This document shows, piece after piece, positions 1 through 10,329 of a stretch of DNA of 64,000 bases; position 1 is the stretch's first letter, and each line of letters starts with the position of its first letter. Position numbers and translations under genes: made by a program. The stretch lies in NCBI GenBank assembly GCA_020284085.1, contig JACEVL010000031.1, positions 395,001 to 459,000 of the forward strand. Reading direction: 5' to 3'. This stretch comes from Aporrectodea caliginosa. Taxonomy: Eukaryota > Annelida > Clitellata > Crassiclitellata > Lumbricidae. The notes under the pieces were generated by a model, which was not told where the DNA came from, made no database searches, and saw nothing but the letters and a program-made list of their open reading frames with translations.

Positions 1-50
1 ATTTAATATTTTTGTGAAAAAACTCTCAGTAGTATGGTTTGATTATTTAA

Positions 51-329
51 TTAACGAAGATGTTCAAAATGTCCTCCTTCTGCTTGCACGCAAGCCTGGA
101 GGCGCTGGCGCCATTGGGCAACGTTTTCTTCAGTGCGCGCTGACCGTCGTCTGCCACTAACAATGACGCGTTCGACTGACTCTGTTACCCTAATTTTTCG
201 AAGCAATTTATCTAATCCGCTTCTGGTCCAGTGTTTTTCTGGAAACACTTGTAGAAATTGACGGCTGCTGTAATTCTTGGATTCCATCAAAACTTTTATC
301 ATGTGTAAATCTTCTTTACTAAAAGGCAT
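51..329 (-). pseudogene. Internally deleted Tc1/mariner-type transposase (N-terminal HTH joined to C-terminal tail)
   Basis: This 92-codon ORF starts MPFSKEDLHMIKVLMESKNY, typical of the N-terminal helix-turn-helix DNA-binding region of invertebrate mariner-like (IS630/Tc1) transposases, and continues through a GRRRSARTEENV stretch like the usual GRPRSARTDENV linker. It then passes directly into AQWRQRLQACVQAEGGHFEH, which resembles the extreme C-terminus of the same family (RL-x-C-x(5)-GGHFEH). The whole DDE catalytic core, normally about 250 residues, is missing, so this is an internal-deletion derivative that cannot catalyse transposition. The reading frame is open across the fusion. I could not define convincing terminal inverted repeats. 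Family assignment rests on my recognition of the motifs, not on a search. Confidence 0.6.
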
Positions 330-1334
330 TTTTTCGGAAATTGCTAGTTTCTTGTTTATGTTTTCAATCGTATTATCGTCTGCTTTTTGAGTAGGAAATA
401 TAAACCGGAAGTCATTAAAATGAAAAACTAAGTATGTGCATATTTTTATTTTGAAAATATTATTAATAAAATATAGTTGAAGTTTGAATATTTGTTAATA
501 AAGTTTGGCTTATTTTTTTATTGAATCACCGTGTATTATCCAGCGATTACAGCCTTTACAGGTACGCGGCTGCTATGAAGATTCGTGTAGCTTACCAAAA
601 GCAGGAGTTTGCGCCCGCTTTCTTCGTTTCTCTCATTATTTAAATTTGTTGATGATGCGTGCGTTGTATATAAATAAATATTGTATATGCTAAAAAAATT
701 GTCAACACACCACAAATAAGACGCATACATTCCTTTAATTAAATTCAAATTGAGTACATGTATGCTTTATTATTGGTTAATGGAATTTTTATTATGTGTG
801 TTAGATACATGAACAGTTTAAAAGAGTACTTTAAACAATTATAATACATGTATACATACTTCTCTGGTTGATGAACATTTTTATTATAGTGTTTTTGTTA
901 GATACATGAACATTTTAATACCTGGTAGAATACCTTAATAAATTATAATACATGTATACTTTGTTAGTTAATGAAATTTGTCAGTACATAATAATCACAG
1001 ACAGCATGAGATGAACTACTTTATGTCGCAAAAATATTGAATATTAGTGAAATTGTAAAGCTCCGTTTGACACCTTTAATGGTGTCGTTCGGATGCTATA
1101 AGTTTCTGATTCTGATTGTATTGTATATTTTCCGTATGTCGTCAACGGTCTTTGATGTCATAACGCGACGTTAAACTGTGGTCCAAAAAAAGTACGCGAA
1201 CATAAATTAAATCGACATGCGTTACCTTGTAACTGGAACTAGTTACTGTATCTCTTAGTTCCGAAGTCCGTCTATTAAATTGCATAGAATTGAACATCAA
1301 AATAATAGTAATTTTTCAAAAAGAACTGTTTTAG
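330..1334. other. Non-coding upstream block of P450 unit 1
   Basis: I see no supportable gene here. Positions about 530-756 match 16400-16620, 38555-38790 and 51930-52100, marking the upstream block of each P450 unit. Positions about 757-1195 are an insertion absent from the copy near 38790. It contains a retroelement-like 3' end with a perfect 6-bp hairpin (GACACC at 1069-1074, GGTGTC at 1081-1086) and a TGATT-rich tail. Positions 1200-1334 are again shared with the copy at 16735. Confidence 0.5.
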
Positions 1335-1776
1335 GGTATCCCGTAGTTTAGGTTGGTAAATTATTTGAATGTCTTCAATGCCGGACTTCACGTTGGTAAG
1401 TAAGCAGTCTACCTATGTCCATGATAACTATCATCAATCCCGCTTCCATTTCATGAAGAATTTTTTAATCAATCCAGCATCCGTTACATGAAAAAAATGA
1501 CCCAGCTTCTATTTAACCAAAAAATATATTTCATCAATGGAACTTTATTTAGGCTAAGAACTATTCTTAGCTTCTACTTACGGAAACAAATATTTTCTTC
1601 AATCCAGCTTCTATTTACAGTAAAAATTATTTCCACCAATCCAACTTCTATTTAAATACATGAATGGTTTCATCAATCCCTCTTTCACTTAGGGAAACCA
1701 TTTTTTTTCATCAATCCAGCTTCCATTTTAATTTGACGATATAAAATAATTTACCAACCTAAACTACGGGTTTACC
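1335..1776. mobile_element. MITE with about 35-bp TIRs and 9-bp target duplication
   Basis: The left end GGTATCCCGTAGTTTAGG is inverted at the right end as CCTAAACTACGGGTTTACC, and the inverted similarity continues through TTGGTAAATTATTT. The 9-bp sequence CTGTTTTAG flanks both sides (1326-1334 and 1777-1785). The homologous unit near 16866-16880 lacks the element and has a single related site, so the boundaries are supported by an empty site. The 442-bp interior is a degenerate tandem repeat around TCATCAATCCAGCTTCTATT with no coding capacity. A 9-bp duplication suggests a Mutator-like superfamily, but the ends do not prove it. Confidence 0.8.
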
Positions 1777-1859
1777 CTGTTTTAGAATAAATCTAAAACA
1801 ATGAAATTTTCACAAATAAATAAGAATAGATGTAACGTACAGTATAGACGAAGAACAGC

Positions 1860-2284
1860 AGTTTCTTGGCTAACCTCGACAGGCAGTCGTGTGAGGCAGT
1901 GCCAGCGACTTCATTTTCTTAGCCTCGGCAAGTGAGGGCGGGTATCCAGTCCTCTCTCTCACCGTCTGTTCTTCCCACCGACAGTGTTCTCCTTCTAGCT
2001 GAGTTGAATAGGGCTGCAAATGGAGCAGAAATCTTCAAGTAAATTTCTAACCCACAACCTCCATGGTAGTCTAGCACGTTAACATTAAGACTAACGCGCA
2101 CCCATAGGCTATATATATTCAACATCGTAATCGTAATCGAGTATTTATATAGCGCCACTCAAACAGAGTCGCTCCCGACCCGGGCCAGTGTCTTCACATA
2201 AAAGGAGACTACAAAAGCAACATAAAATATCAAATGGAAATATAACGTGCAGATTGCGTATCGTTTGACTTATAGCGAACGATA
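1860..2284 (+). promoter_or_regulatory. P450-1 upstream region with TATA-like box next to an L2 3' end
   Basis: This segment is conserved with 20440-20826 upstream of P450-2. Positions 2124-2196 match the 3' terminus of the L2-type element at 23926-23998 in reverse orientation, including the (ATCGTA)n tail and the AGCGCCACTC stem. The similarity stops at CTTCAC, and a TATA-like ATAAAAGG follows at 2198-2205, 80-87 bp before the start codon and conserved in P450-2 (20738-20745). Promoter function is inference. Confidence 0.35.
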
Positions 2285-2517
2285 ATGTTGTTGCTGGTGG
2301 AATTGCTTGTCTTTCTGGGGACATGGTTGTCTTCACGCCTTCTTCTCCGCTGGTGGAATGACGCAGGGAAAGCAAGGCATCGTTATCCACCTTCTCTTCC
2401 ATCTCTTCCACTGGTCGGATCTGTACCTTTCCTACGGGGCTTCAACAACATCGCGGACTTTTTCAGGAAAAAAGCAGATGAACTTGGACCGATCTTTACA
2501 TTCAGAGCTGGAAACAC
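2285..2517 (+). CDS. P450-1 exon 1
   Basis: Encodes residues 1-77 plus two bases of codon 78: the membrane anchor, the proline hinge and the [10 protein letters not shown] strand. The donor is AC|GTAAGT. The start ATG aligns with that of P450-2 and begins the hydrophobic anchor. Confidence 0.9.
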
Positions 2518-5500
2518 GTAAGTGACAAACCGTACATTTGGCTGTTGTCTTACGTATTAAGTCAAAACAGCTAATTGCATGAATCCCAACCCAAGGACGA
2601 TTCCACAACAGAGCCATGAAAGCATTCCTTCTATATTGTTGTTAACTTGTGGTCGACCAATATTTTAACTACCAAATAGGCTCATAAGCAGGCTAGAACA
2701 GAGGGGTAGAAGGCCTGCTGGCACGGGCCGACGAATTTGAGGGCGCCTACGCCCCTGATAGAGTCAAAGCAAAAATGGGATCCTTTAGCATAAAATCTAA
2801 TGCAGCTAAAATATAGTCATACATGCTAATATAAAATAGGGTAGGGTGGGGAAAGATGGGCACCTTAAGCACTGTTGGATCAATAATGACAATAATTATC
2901 AACCTTTTGACACGCTTTTAAACATTTTTTGAAAGTCAAGTATTACAGTACTGTTAACCAGCAGTAAACAATCTTCTCTGATTGAACATATTTCTGTCAT
3001 ATACATTCAAGTATGACCCCCTCAGGTGTCCTGTCCATCTTGTACATCGAACGAGGGTAAGATGGACATCATGTAGAGGTAAGATGGACAGATGGATCTG
3101 CAGATCTACAATACTACATTTACTTAAAATTTCAGCTTTCTTTTCTTTGACTTATCTGCAGAAAGCACAACTCCGCATGGAATCGTTCAGAGATTGAGTC
3201 ATGTGCATAAAACAAGGTATATTTAACCAACCATATCCTAAAGTACCGTACGTAACACTTTCCTGGGGTAAGATGGACACTAGGGGTGTCCAGAAATATG
3301 ATAGGCCTACATCGCAGAAAACACCCATACTCAAGTTTTTCCCATTATTCCATTCATTAGTTGTCTATAAATATTTTTTCATAATTTTAAAATGTTATCC
3401 TGAGGTGGCTCAAAGCCCCCGAACATACCCTACTTAAATACCAGGAGTCAGGACTGAAGGCGCCAATGCTTGGGACTTGGAACTTGGGTTCGTTGTGAAT
3501 TTACTCTTGTTATCACAAAAAATTAACGAAACGATAAAATAATATTTGGTTATGCCTTCAGAGTTATGTCTAAGAGCAAAGCAACACTGGAACTGCAGTA
3601 TTTGCTTCAAATTGGGGTCAACAAGTATTTTGCTACTATTTTGGTCCCAATGTTTTAATTCAATAGAAGTAATCAATACATTCATTTGAACTATATTTGA
3701 GATTCAAACGCACCTTCATTGCTCTGTCTTAGGCTTGTGTTAATTTTGAACGGAGGAGAAGTTATCGAAGATGCACTTGTTAACCATTCTTCTGCATTCT
3801 CAGGAAGAGGTCCACTTTTCATTGAAATCGTTGTCAATCCCAAAAGTAAAGGTAAGCATTTCTAAGACATTCCTACCGTCATTTGTTGGACTTACCTTAA
3901 AATCACAGAGCCAATCCACTCTACCTACAAGACCGCATATGACTGCCCGATGTTGCACTTCAGAGCAGTTTCGACAGGAAAGACATACTTTGAACATGTT
4001 TCCATTTTCCTGTAATTGAGTCACTAAAAATTCTCAGCATAAGTCATCAGTAGGCCTACTAAGAAATTTTGCTTTCAATACGTGCTCAAGGTGGCTAAAT
4101 ATTACCGACCTCGGGTAAAGGTAGGACGCTCCCTCATTTCGCTAAATTGTGCTGAAACTAATGCTAATTAAATTCACTTCTACAATTAATAAAAAAATGT
4201 TTATCTATTCATCCAGAGGTTCCATCTTAGATACGCCTTATGCCGCATTATACAAATTCAGGCTTCCCTGTATCAAATGAGCAATCTAAACAAAGTCGGA
4301 GTTCCTCTGAATACTCGATTGCCATGCCTATGAATGAAACATAACAGGTCACTTCCAATTTTAGTTTTCATTTTGTCTAGACAGTTAAATTGATTTGCAA
4401 ATGAAGGTTAATACTTCAGGTTTGGTTACAATGAGCACTACACAAGAATGGAAGAAGTATCACAAACTCTCACTCTCCATTTTAAAGCAATTGGGATTCG
4501 GAGTTAAAAGCGTGATGGAATCAAGGATCTTGATGGAAGCTGAATTCTTCAGAGATTATGTACTGAAACAAAATGGAAATTCCTTTGATCCCAGAGAACT
4601 CGTGTACCTCTCCATAACAAACATCATCATGAATATTCTTTTTGGACGAAGACAAGATTATGACCTCGGAACAACTGAGCTCGCGTACCAAGTCAAGCGC
4701 ACCTTTGACAACATAGATCCGGCTTTAGACGTTGCTCCCATACTTAGATTTATTCCCTTCTACAAAAATAAATTGCAAGAGCTTGTCGAAAGTCAGAAGA
4801 TGATCCACAAGATTCTTCGAATGGAGACCGAGAAGAGTCTAGAAGACGGTGCAGAAGATTGCTTCGTGCGCAGATATCTGGAGCGCGAGGGTCCACAATA
4901 CGATGCTGAGCAACTCAGTTTCTCGCTTCGAGATCTAGTTTCAGCTGGAACTGATACAACTGCAAATGCAATTCTTTGGACATTGGTCGCCTTAGCCAAC
5001 AACCCTGATGTTCAGGATCGCCTAAGAGCCGAAGTTGATCGCGTGGTTCCCAGAGAAACACTTCCTTCCATGAATGACCAGTCCAAACTGCCGTTCGTTG
5101 ATGCCACTATTTTGGAGATACTGCGCTGGAGAACTTTGCTTCCATTGGCTATACCTCATGTGACACTAAGTGATACTAATGTTGGCGGCTACTTTGTACC
5201 AGCTGGAACTATGGTAAACTCGCAAATTATTTAAACTAAATGCTGCTGTTTTTAAAGAGAAATTACTAAAAGCTTAATTTTAATTTTGGCTAAGTGAAAC
5301 AGAGTCTTTATTTAAGTAATGACCCGCATTTTTAATCTTTGAAGAAGGTTTATGAAGAGTGTTGTTTGAATTTCGGCATCTCAAAATAATCAAATCATTC
5401 GTTCATACGAAAAAGTTCTTTTCCTTCGAATCCTTTGAGTCTTGTAGCTTTGCGCTTCTCTGTCGTTATGTATGTAATAACGCTGATTACAGTGCACGCA

Positions 5501-6817
5501 TTTGTCTGTTATTGATTCTAATATAGGGAACTAGCTAGGTATTGTATTGCATTGTATCTATCAATTTATACAGCGCCTCTCAATCAGAGGCGCTCAGGAT
5601 GTAAGCTACCTATTATAAATACTCAAGTAACAAGAGTTTTATATTTGATGATTAGCCTATTACTGAACACCCAACAAGTTTGTATTATATAAATAGACAA
5701 ATAATGAATGATAAATTAATTAGTTACTTACCAATTTCTTCCAACCATTATGTTTTGGATATTCGAGTAGATGATTCTAGATGTGAAGTACAGATGATCT
5801 TATAACCGGCCTTGTCTGGAGATTGCTCTAATCTTCTGATGTTCTGCCTTCTACGACGTTCATTACTGCCCACTCGTCTTTCTTCATCTCTATTCTTATT
5901 CACTCGTCACTGGCATATATATGTGAATCGATCCTTAACAATGTCCATCACCTATTCTTCAAGGACCAGGAATTGCCCAGATGTAGGCGTGGCTTATTTC
6001 TACATGATCCTTCCCTCGGTGCGCGTTTGCCAATGAATTCTCCCTTTCCGTCATTTGCTACTTACATGTAGCTCATGAACCGATGAAATGTTGTTTTACT
6101 TATTCCCTGCTATAGTCTTGAATATATTCACATGTGATTTATATATCTCTAAGCTGTATCTATCTTCTCCCTTAGTATGACTCATTTAAATAGTAATAAT
6201 AATGATAATTATATTCTATGTGATGGTAATGATGATGATGCAAATTATCATCATTATATGTATACATAATCGACCACAGGGCGTGCTCAGCTTCGCCGGG
6301 CCTTCAACGTAGGCTTTGCGTTGTAAGGAGACGGCTGCCTGACTTAGTTTCCTAGCTTCACGATCCCGCGGAGCAGCGCTTGTCTCGACAATATTATTTG
6401 TTTATCAGGTGCTGATCAACCTTCACGCGGCTCATATGAATCCAAAGGATTGGAAAGATCCGGAGATATTCCGACCGGAGAGATTTTTGGACAAGGATGG
6501 ACAAGTGATCCGCAGAGAATCTGTTATTACGTTTTCCCTTGGTTAGTAGTTGAGAACAATGATGAAGCTATTATGTGGAAAATGTTTAAAGAGCATGCTA
6601 AGCGACATGTCGGTAGATATTTAGATGTATGCATATTGCATGATTCGCATGTGTCATTTCACATGCTCCTTATGCGTGATTGTTAATAACAAGCACTTTC
6701 CTCAAGTTTTTTGCTCTATACTGAAACAGAAGTTGTTTGAATATTAATGTCATAAGTGCGATAATTATGGTGAATATGATTATAATTATTATGGTGATGA
6801 TTATGATGATGATGATT

Positions 6818-6901
<84 letters not shown>

Positions 6902-7252
6902 TCTCATAATAATAATAATAATGTCTCATGTCTCTGAGCGATCCTATGTGTACTTCGGAGAATAAAATAATACGGTAATAATAATAATAATAATAGCAAT
7001 AATAATAATAATAATTACAGTAATCAAAGCAATAATCAAATAACAGAATTTATCGTTAGACGGGTTGGCAGTTCCTTTGTAGATTAAAGCAATGCAGGGT
7101 AGTATTGAAGTAGTTTACATGAACTTTTAGGCATACTTGAAATTAGCTTAACTAGAAGTCAACAGTCTTAGTTGGTAACTAAATTGGATGATGGCTATCA
7201 TTGGATAAAAGATTTTTGAGTATTTTATTAGAAATGAAACTGTAAAAAAAAA

Positions 7253-7289
<37 letters not shown>

Positions 7290-8185
7290 CAGCGCGTTCG
7301 CAATGGATGGAACTCACCAGGATTTCCGACCCAACGGCCGTCCCCAGTCACAAACAATCACAATGGGATGGGCCGTTGCTGCAGGAGGTCTTATCGTCGG
7401 TTAGTGGCGCACTGCAGGACCCTTACGACCAGGCCAGACTAAGAGCGGTGCAGTTCCCTCATGCCTCCGACTGGCTACATGCCCTCCCGTTGACCGCATA
7501 TGATCTGAGGATGAGCGACGAGGCCGTGAGAGTTGCGGCCGGTTTACGCTTGGGCCTGGCCATTTGCGAGCCGCACACGTGCGCATGCGGTGCGCCGGTG
7601 TCGTCCAGAGGCTCACATGGCCTCTCCTGCCATTTGGGGTTTGGACGTCAGGCTAGACACTGCGCCGTCAACAACATCATCTACCGCAGCCTCAACAGAG
7701 CCGGCACCCCTGCGGTTAAGGAGCCGTCTGGCCTCACCAGATCGGACGGGAGAAGGCCTGATGGCCAGACCCTGATACCGTGGGGCAACGGGCGGAACTT
7801 GATATGGGACGCGACGGTGGTGGATACCGTGGCCGCCTCATACATCCCTGAGACGGCGACCGAAGCTGGAAGGGCGGCGGAGTTGGCTGCGACAAGGAAA
7901 CACACCAAATACGCAGATCTACAGAGGAGGTACACCTTCGTCCCTGTAGCCCTGGAGACCCTTGGCCCTCTCAACAGAGAGGGTCTCGCCTTCATCTCCG
8001 AGATGGGTCGTCGCCTGACGAAAATATCCGGAGACACCCGAGAGACAGGATTCATCCTCCAGCGCCTTTCGGTTACGGTCCAGCGTTTCAACGCGGTTGC
8101 CTTCCAGGGCACCATGTCGAGGTTGCCCGGCGCTGAGGAGCGACCAACTCAGCAACACTAAGCCTTACCGTGTTTTAACAATGAC

Positions 8186-8271
<86 letters not shown>

Positions 8272-8296
8272 TAAGAATAGTAATAATAATAAAAAT

Positions 8297-8366
<70 letters not shown>

Positions 8367-9044
8367 TAATAATAGACTAATAGTTATAATAATAAATCTC
8401 TTAGGGATCACGTGTGCCTCGGGGCAAAAATAATAATAATAATAATGATGATGGTGGTGGTGGTGGTGGTGGTGGTGGTGGTGGTGGTGGTGGTGGTGGT
8501 GGTGGTGGTGGTGGTGGTGGTGATGATGATGATGTTGATGATGATGATTGCCTGGGCCGCTGACTCACGGAAGCAACCGGGGAACCCCGAGAGTCCAGCT
8601 GCTTATTTCAGTTTATCTCCATTACGATACAACGCTTCAACACCATAACTTTCAATGGCTCCTATATTAAACCCTTTATTGGCATGGATGAGTGGTAGCC
8701 GTTCCAGATACATCACTATTATTGTTTATAAGACCATGGGGGAATGAAGTACCTCAGTGCAAAATTATAATAATAATAAAATGACATTAATGAATGATGT
8801 TTAATCTTTTAGTTTTTATGAAAAACGTGAATGTTTTGTTTTACTGCATTTAATAGGGAGACGCTTTTGTCTCGGCGAGATCTTGGCTCGCGCAGAATTA
8901 TTCCTCTTTCTAACCGGACTGGTGCAACGCTTTATCATACGACCACCAGAGGGCCAGAGCATTGTTGAAGTCAAACCGATGGAACCAGTGACACTTGTAA
9001 TGAGTTCAAACCCGTTTAATGTACGGCTGATATCGAGAGATTAA
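2285..9044 (+). CDS. Cytochrome P450, CYP2 clan (P450-1), five exons, 488 aa
   Basis: This is a microsomal haem monooxygenase. The spliced CDS is 2285-2517, 3733-3851, 4420-5213, 6409-6541 and 8857-9044, all with GT-AG introns, giving 488 residues, normal for the family. The N-terminus has a hydrophobic anchor (about residues 2-24) and a proline-rich hinge [15 protein letters not shown] (35-49). Later come the helix-C Trp128 region, the I-helix AGTDTT (293-298), the K-helix EILR (350-353), PERF (405-408) and the haem loop [11 protein letters not shown] (424-434) with ligand Cys431. The hinge and general pattern place it in the CYP2 clan, with similarity to CYP17/CYP1/CYP2-type enzymes. NADPH-P450 reductase would supply electrons. 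The substrate, possibly a steroid or xenobiotic, cannot be read from the sequence. It is about 95 percent identical to P450-2. Introns carry a TIR element (intron 1), an L2 tail (intron 3) and a retroelement insertion (intron 4). Confidence 0.92.
2841..3433. mobile_element. TIR-like element in P450-1 intron 1, rich in GGTAAGATGGACA motifs
   Basis: The insert begins GTAGGGTGGGG and ends ATACCCTAC, a short inverted match of about 7-8 bp. Inside, the motif GTAAGATGGACA recurs (about 3057, 3080 and 3268) along with its near-inverse. P450-2 intron 1 continues from the shared ATAAAATA (21376) without this sequence, so it is specific to P450-1. No clear target duplication or ORF was found, and the superfamily is unknown. 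Confidence 0.5.
3733..3851 (+). CDS. P450-1 exon 2
   Basis: 119 nt, acceptor CTTAG, donor AAAG|GTAAGC, residues 78-118. It encodes [20 protein letters not shown] followed by AFSGRGPLF, the helix-B region conserved in CYP2-clan enzymes. It is too short to stand out as an ORF and was found from the reading frame and splice signals. Confidence 0.88.
4420..5213 (+). CDS. P450-1 exon 3 (I-helix and K-helix)
   Basis: 794 nt, acceptor TTCAG, donor ATG|GTAAAC, residues 118-382. It holds the helix-C region EWKKYHK, the oxygen-activation motif AGTDTT and the ExxR motif EILR. The upstream in-frame ATG at 4395 lies in intron sequence before the acceptor. Confidence 0.92.
5557..5604 (-). repeat. L2-type 3'-end hairpin fragment in intron 3
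   Basis: AGCGCCTCT (5572-5580) and AGAGGCGCT (5586-5594) form a perfect 9-bp stem next to TATA, matching the 3' terminus of L2-type elements elsewhere in the window. The same fragment sits in P450-2 intron 3 (27827-27849), so it predates the duplication. Confidence 0.55.
6409..6541 (+). CDS. P450-1 exon 4
   Basis: 133 nt, acceptor ATCAG, donor CTTG|GTTAGT, residues 383-427. It encodes the meander with FRPERF and the first residues FSLG of the haem-binding loop. Confidence 0.9.
6821..7015. repeat. (AAT)n microsatellite with an embedded retroelement 3' tail
   Basis: Uninterrupted (AAT)n runs from about 6821 to 6900 and resumes after 6975. Between them lies a 3'-tail hairpin of the restriction-like-endonuclease element type (CTCTGAG 6932-6938 with CTTCGGAG 6953-6960), followed by AATAAAATAAT. 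P450-2 has the matching microsatellite at 29080. Confidence 0.75.
7307..8161 (+). pseudogene. 5'-truncated non-LTR retrotransposon: zinc knuckle plus restriction-like endonuclease domain
   Basis: The 284-codon ORF corresponds to the region C-terminal to the reverse transcriptase. It has a zinc-knuckle pattern CxC-x(9)-H-x(3)-C (CACG to HGLSC, near residues 92-108), then an RH motif, [15 protein letters not shown] and KHTKY. This order (PD, a downstream D, then K) fits the PD-(D/E)xK restriction-like endonuclease of R2/R4-type elements. That is my inference from motifs. RT, 5' end and promoter are missing, so it is a dead fragment. The insert lies between AAT microsatellite blocks in P450-1 intron 4. 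Its closest relative is 19213-20283. GC content is clearly higher than in the surrounding intron. Confidence 0.7.
8180..8430. repeat. (AAT)n expansion inside the retroelement 3' UTR, ending in the tail hairpin
   Basis: Two blocks of (AAT)n are followed by a decayed tail motif (CTTAGG 8400-8405, CCTCGGGG 8417-8424) and then AAAAATAATAAT. The related element at 20284-20352 has the same tail without an internal microsatellite, so the repeat expanded within this copy. Confidence 0.7.
8446..8541. repeat. (GGT)n/(GAT)n microsatellite
   Basis: A pure GGT run (about 8453-8520) is flanked by GAT units. The homologous site in P450-2 (29175-29330) is mostly GAT, so the motif has changed between duplicates. 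Its translation into polyvaline is meaningless. Confidence 0.9.
8857..9044 (+). CDS. P450-1 exon 5 with haem Cys and stop
   Basis: Acceptor TTTAATAG. It completes G427 and encodes [17 protein letters not shown], which carries the haem-ligand Cys431, through to the TAA at 9042-9044. The C-terminal substrate-recognition region matches CYP2-clan architecture. Confidence 0.92.
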
Positions 9045-9468
9045 CTGGCCCGACTGTCACTTAAGTCTTAGCTTTCACTGAAAGCATGAAGAAACTATGG
9101 AAGAGTATAATTGTTTTGTGCCTAGCCCGTAATTGTTAGCTGTGGGGAACCTAACAAGTATACGTAACTCAAAAGCATGTAATTAATTAACAATTTGTTT
9201 ATAAATTACTTCGTGACTTTGCTATTATCTAAGCAGATTGAGCTTTGTACTGCGTCTATTCCAGTTTAGTGTAGGCTACGACTGATTGCGAGATACACTG
9301 CAATTGAGATAACTGCCAAATGAGTCTTTCCTTAAATTGAAACTTGGAAAAAACTGTGAAAGGGCTATTACGTTTTCTCAGTTTTATTGTGAACTGTGTG
9401 GAACCCAAAGACTATTTCACTCAGTCTATTACCTGTATAATATTCACTTGGTGCTGTTCAAGGTTTGT

Positions 9469-9620
9469 TATTCGACTGTAGTTCGTCCATTTTTGCCTCC
9501 ACAGTCGCCAGTCGAGCTGGTCTTCAGGACCGTCGCGTAAGTGTAGAGGCCGTGGTGGATCGACTCTTGGTAGAGGAGGGAGTGTTGCAATCACATTCAT
9601 GGTCGCATTCGTTGTCGCAG
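9469..9620 (-). pseudogene. Possible Ty3/Gypsy Gag N-terminal remnant
   Basis: The same sequence downstream of P450-2 (30270-30439) reads on the minus strand as PRPLHLRDGPEDQLDWRLW followed by RQKWANYSRITNL, resembling the W-x(2)-W-x(4)-Y pattern of Gypsy Gag N-termini. This copy is broken. Present in both P450 units, it predates their duplication. Confidence 0.35.
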
Positions 9621-9884
9621 AAGTTCAATAAGACTTAGTATAAGCTGATGTTTCAAAGTGGACAGTACTCAACAAAAGCGAATGTCAGAATCGATTAAAA
9701 CAATTAGTGACCGCTGCCACCAACTAAGACAACGTTTCTTAGTTTCATTACGTTTATTACCTGCACAGACTGCGCCTCGAACTTAAAGGAAGTGAAGTAT
9801 ATTAAAAGAACTTCGTAATCCTATCCTAAACATATATAGGCTATATATAAATAAATAAATATATATATATTGCAAGAGTCTACT

Positions 9885-10320
9885 TTAGAAAATGACGTCA
9901 CAAGAATATAACATAGCGAGCTTCTTTCCTGAGCGTTTTCCTTTCCACGACGTTTGTTCCCAGCCGTCTCGAATCTGGGCTCTTCTCCAGGCCGTGTGCA
10001 ACCCTATGCTCAATGGGCTCATGTCAGCTTCCACAGTTCTTGTCCACGTGTGGCGAGGGCACCCTGTAGGTCTCCTCCAATCTCTCGAAGAGCCGGAAAT
10101 CATTGTTGGCATGGCCCTGGCCCAGTTGGTCATTTTCGCAGCGACCTATGTCTCCAACCAACCGGTATCTACTAGCTTGATTTATATCCGACACTGGGAT
10201 GTGCAACGTGCGCCGATATACTTCTGTATTAGTGGCACCACCGTAGATGGCATCGAGCTTTGTGTCCAGATCCTTGGTTAGCGTCAAGGTCTCAGCCCCA
10301 AACAGGTGGTCGCGCATTAT
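9885..10320 (-). pseudogene. Non-LTR retrotransposon (RTE-like) C-terminal fragment
   Basis: The minus strand reads LFGAETLTLTKDLDTKLDAI, equivalent to the common YGSETWTLTK...LD segment after the RT core. A frame change is followed by GCPRHTWTRTVEADMSPLSI and GLHTAWRRAQIRDGW, the familiar C-terminal end of such polyproteins. The frameshift and missing RT core make it a pseudogene. A duplicate lies at 30840-31290. Confidence 0.6.
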
Positions 10321-10329
10321 ATGACTTAA

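Noticed and set aside
7681..8115. 144-codon minus-strand ORF opposite the endonuclease-like ORF
   Set aside because: It is a shadow of the GC-rich plus-strand coding sequence, which alone carries recognisable motifs.
8097..8411. Long ORFs of polyisoleucine, polytyrosine or polyvaline (also at 6737, 8412, 28994, 29111, 37352 and 37440)
   Set aside because: They are translations of AAT, GGT or GAT microsatellites with no other coding signal.
9892..10281. 129-codon plus-strand ORF
   Set aside because: The opposite strand carries the recognisable retrotransposon C-terminus; the plus frame has no motif.
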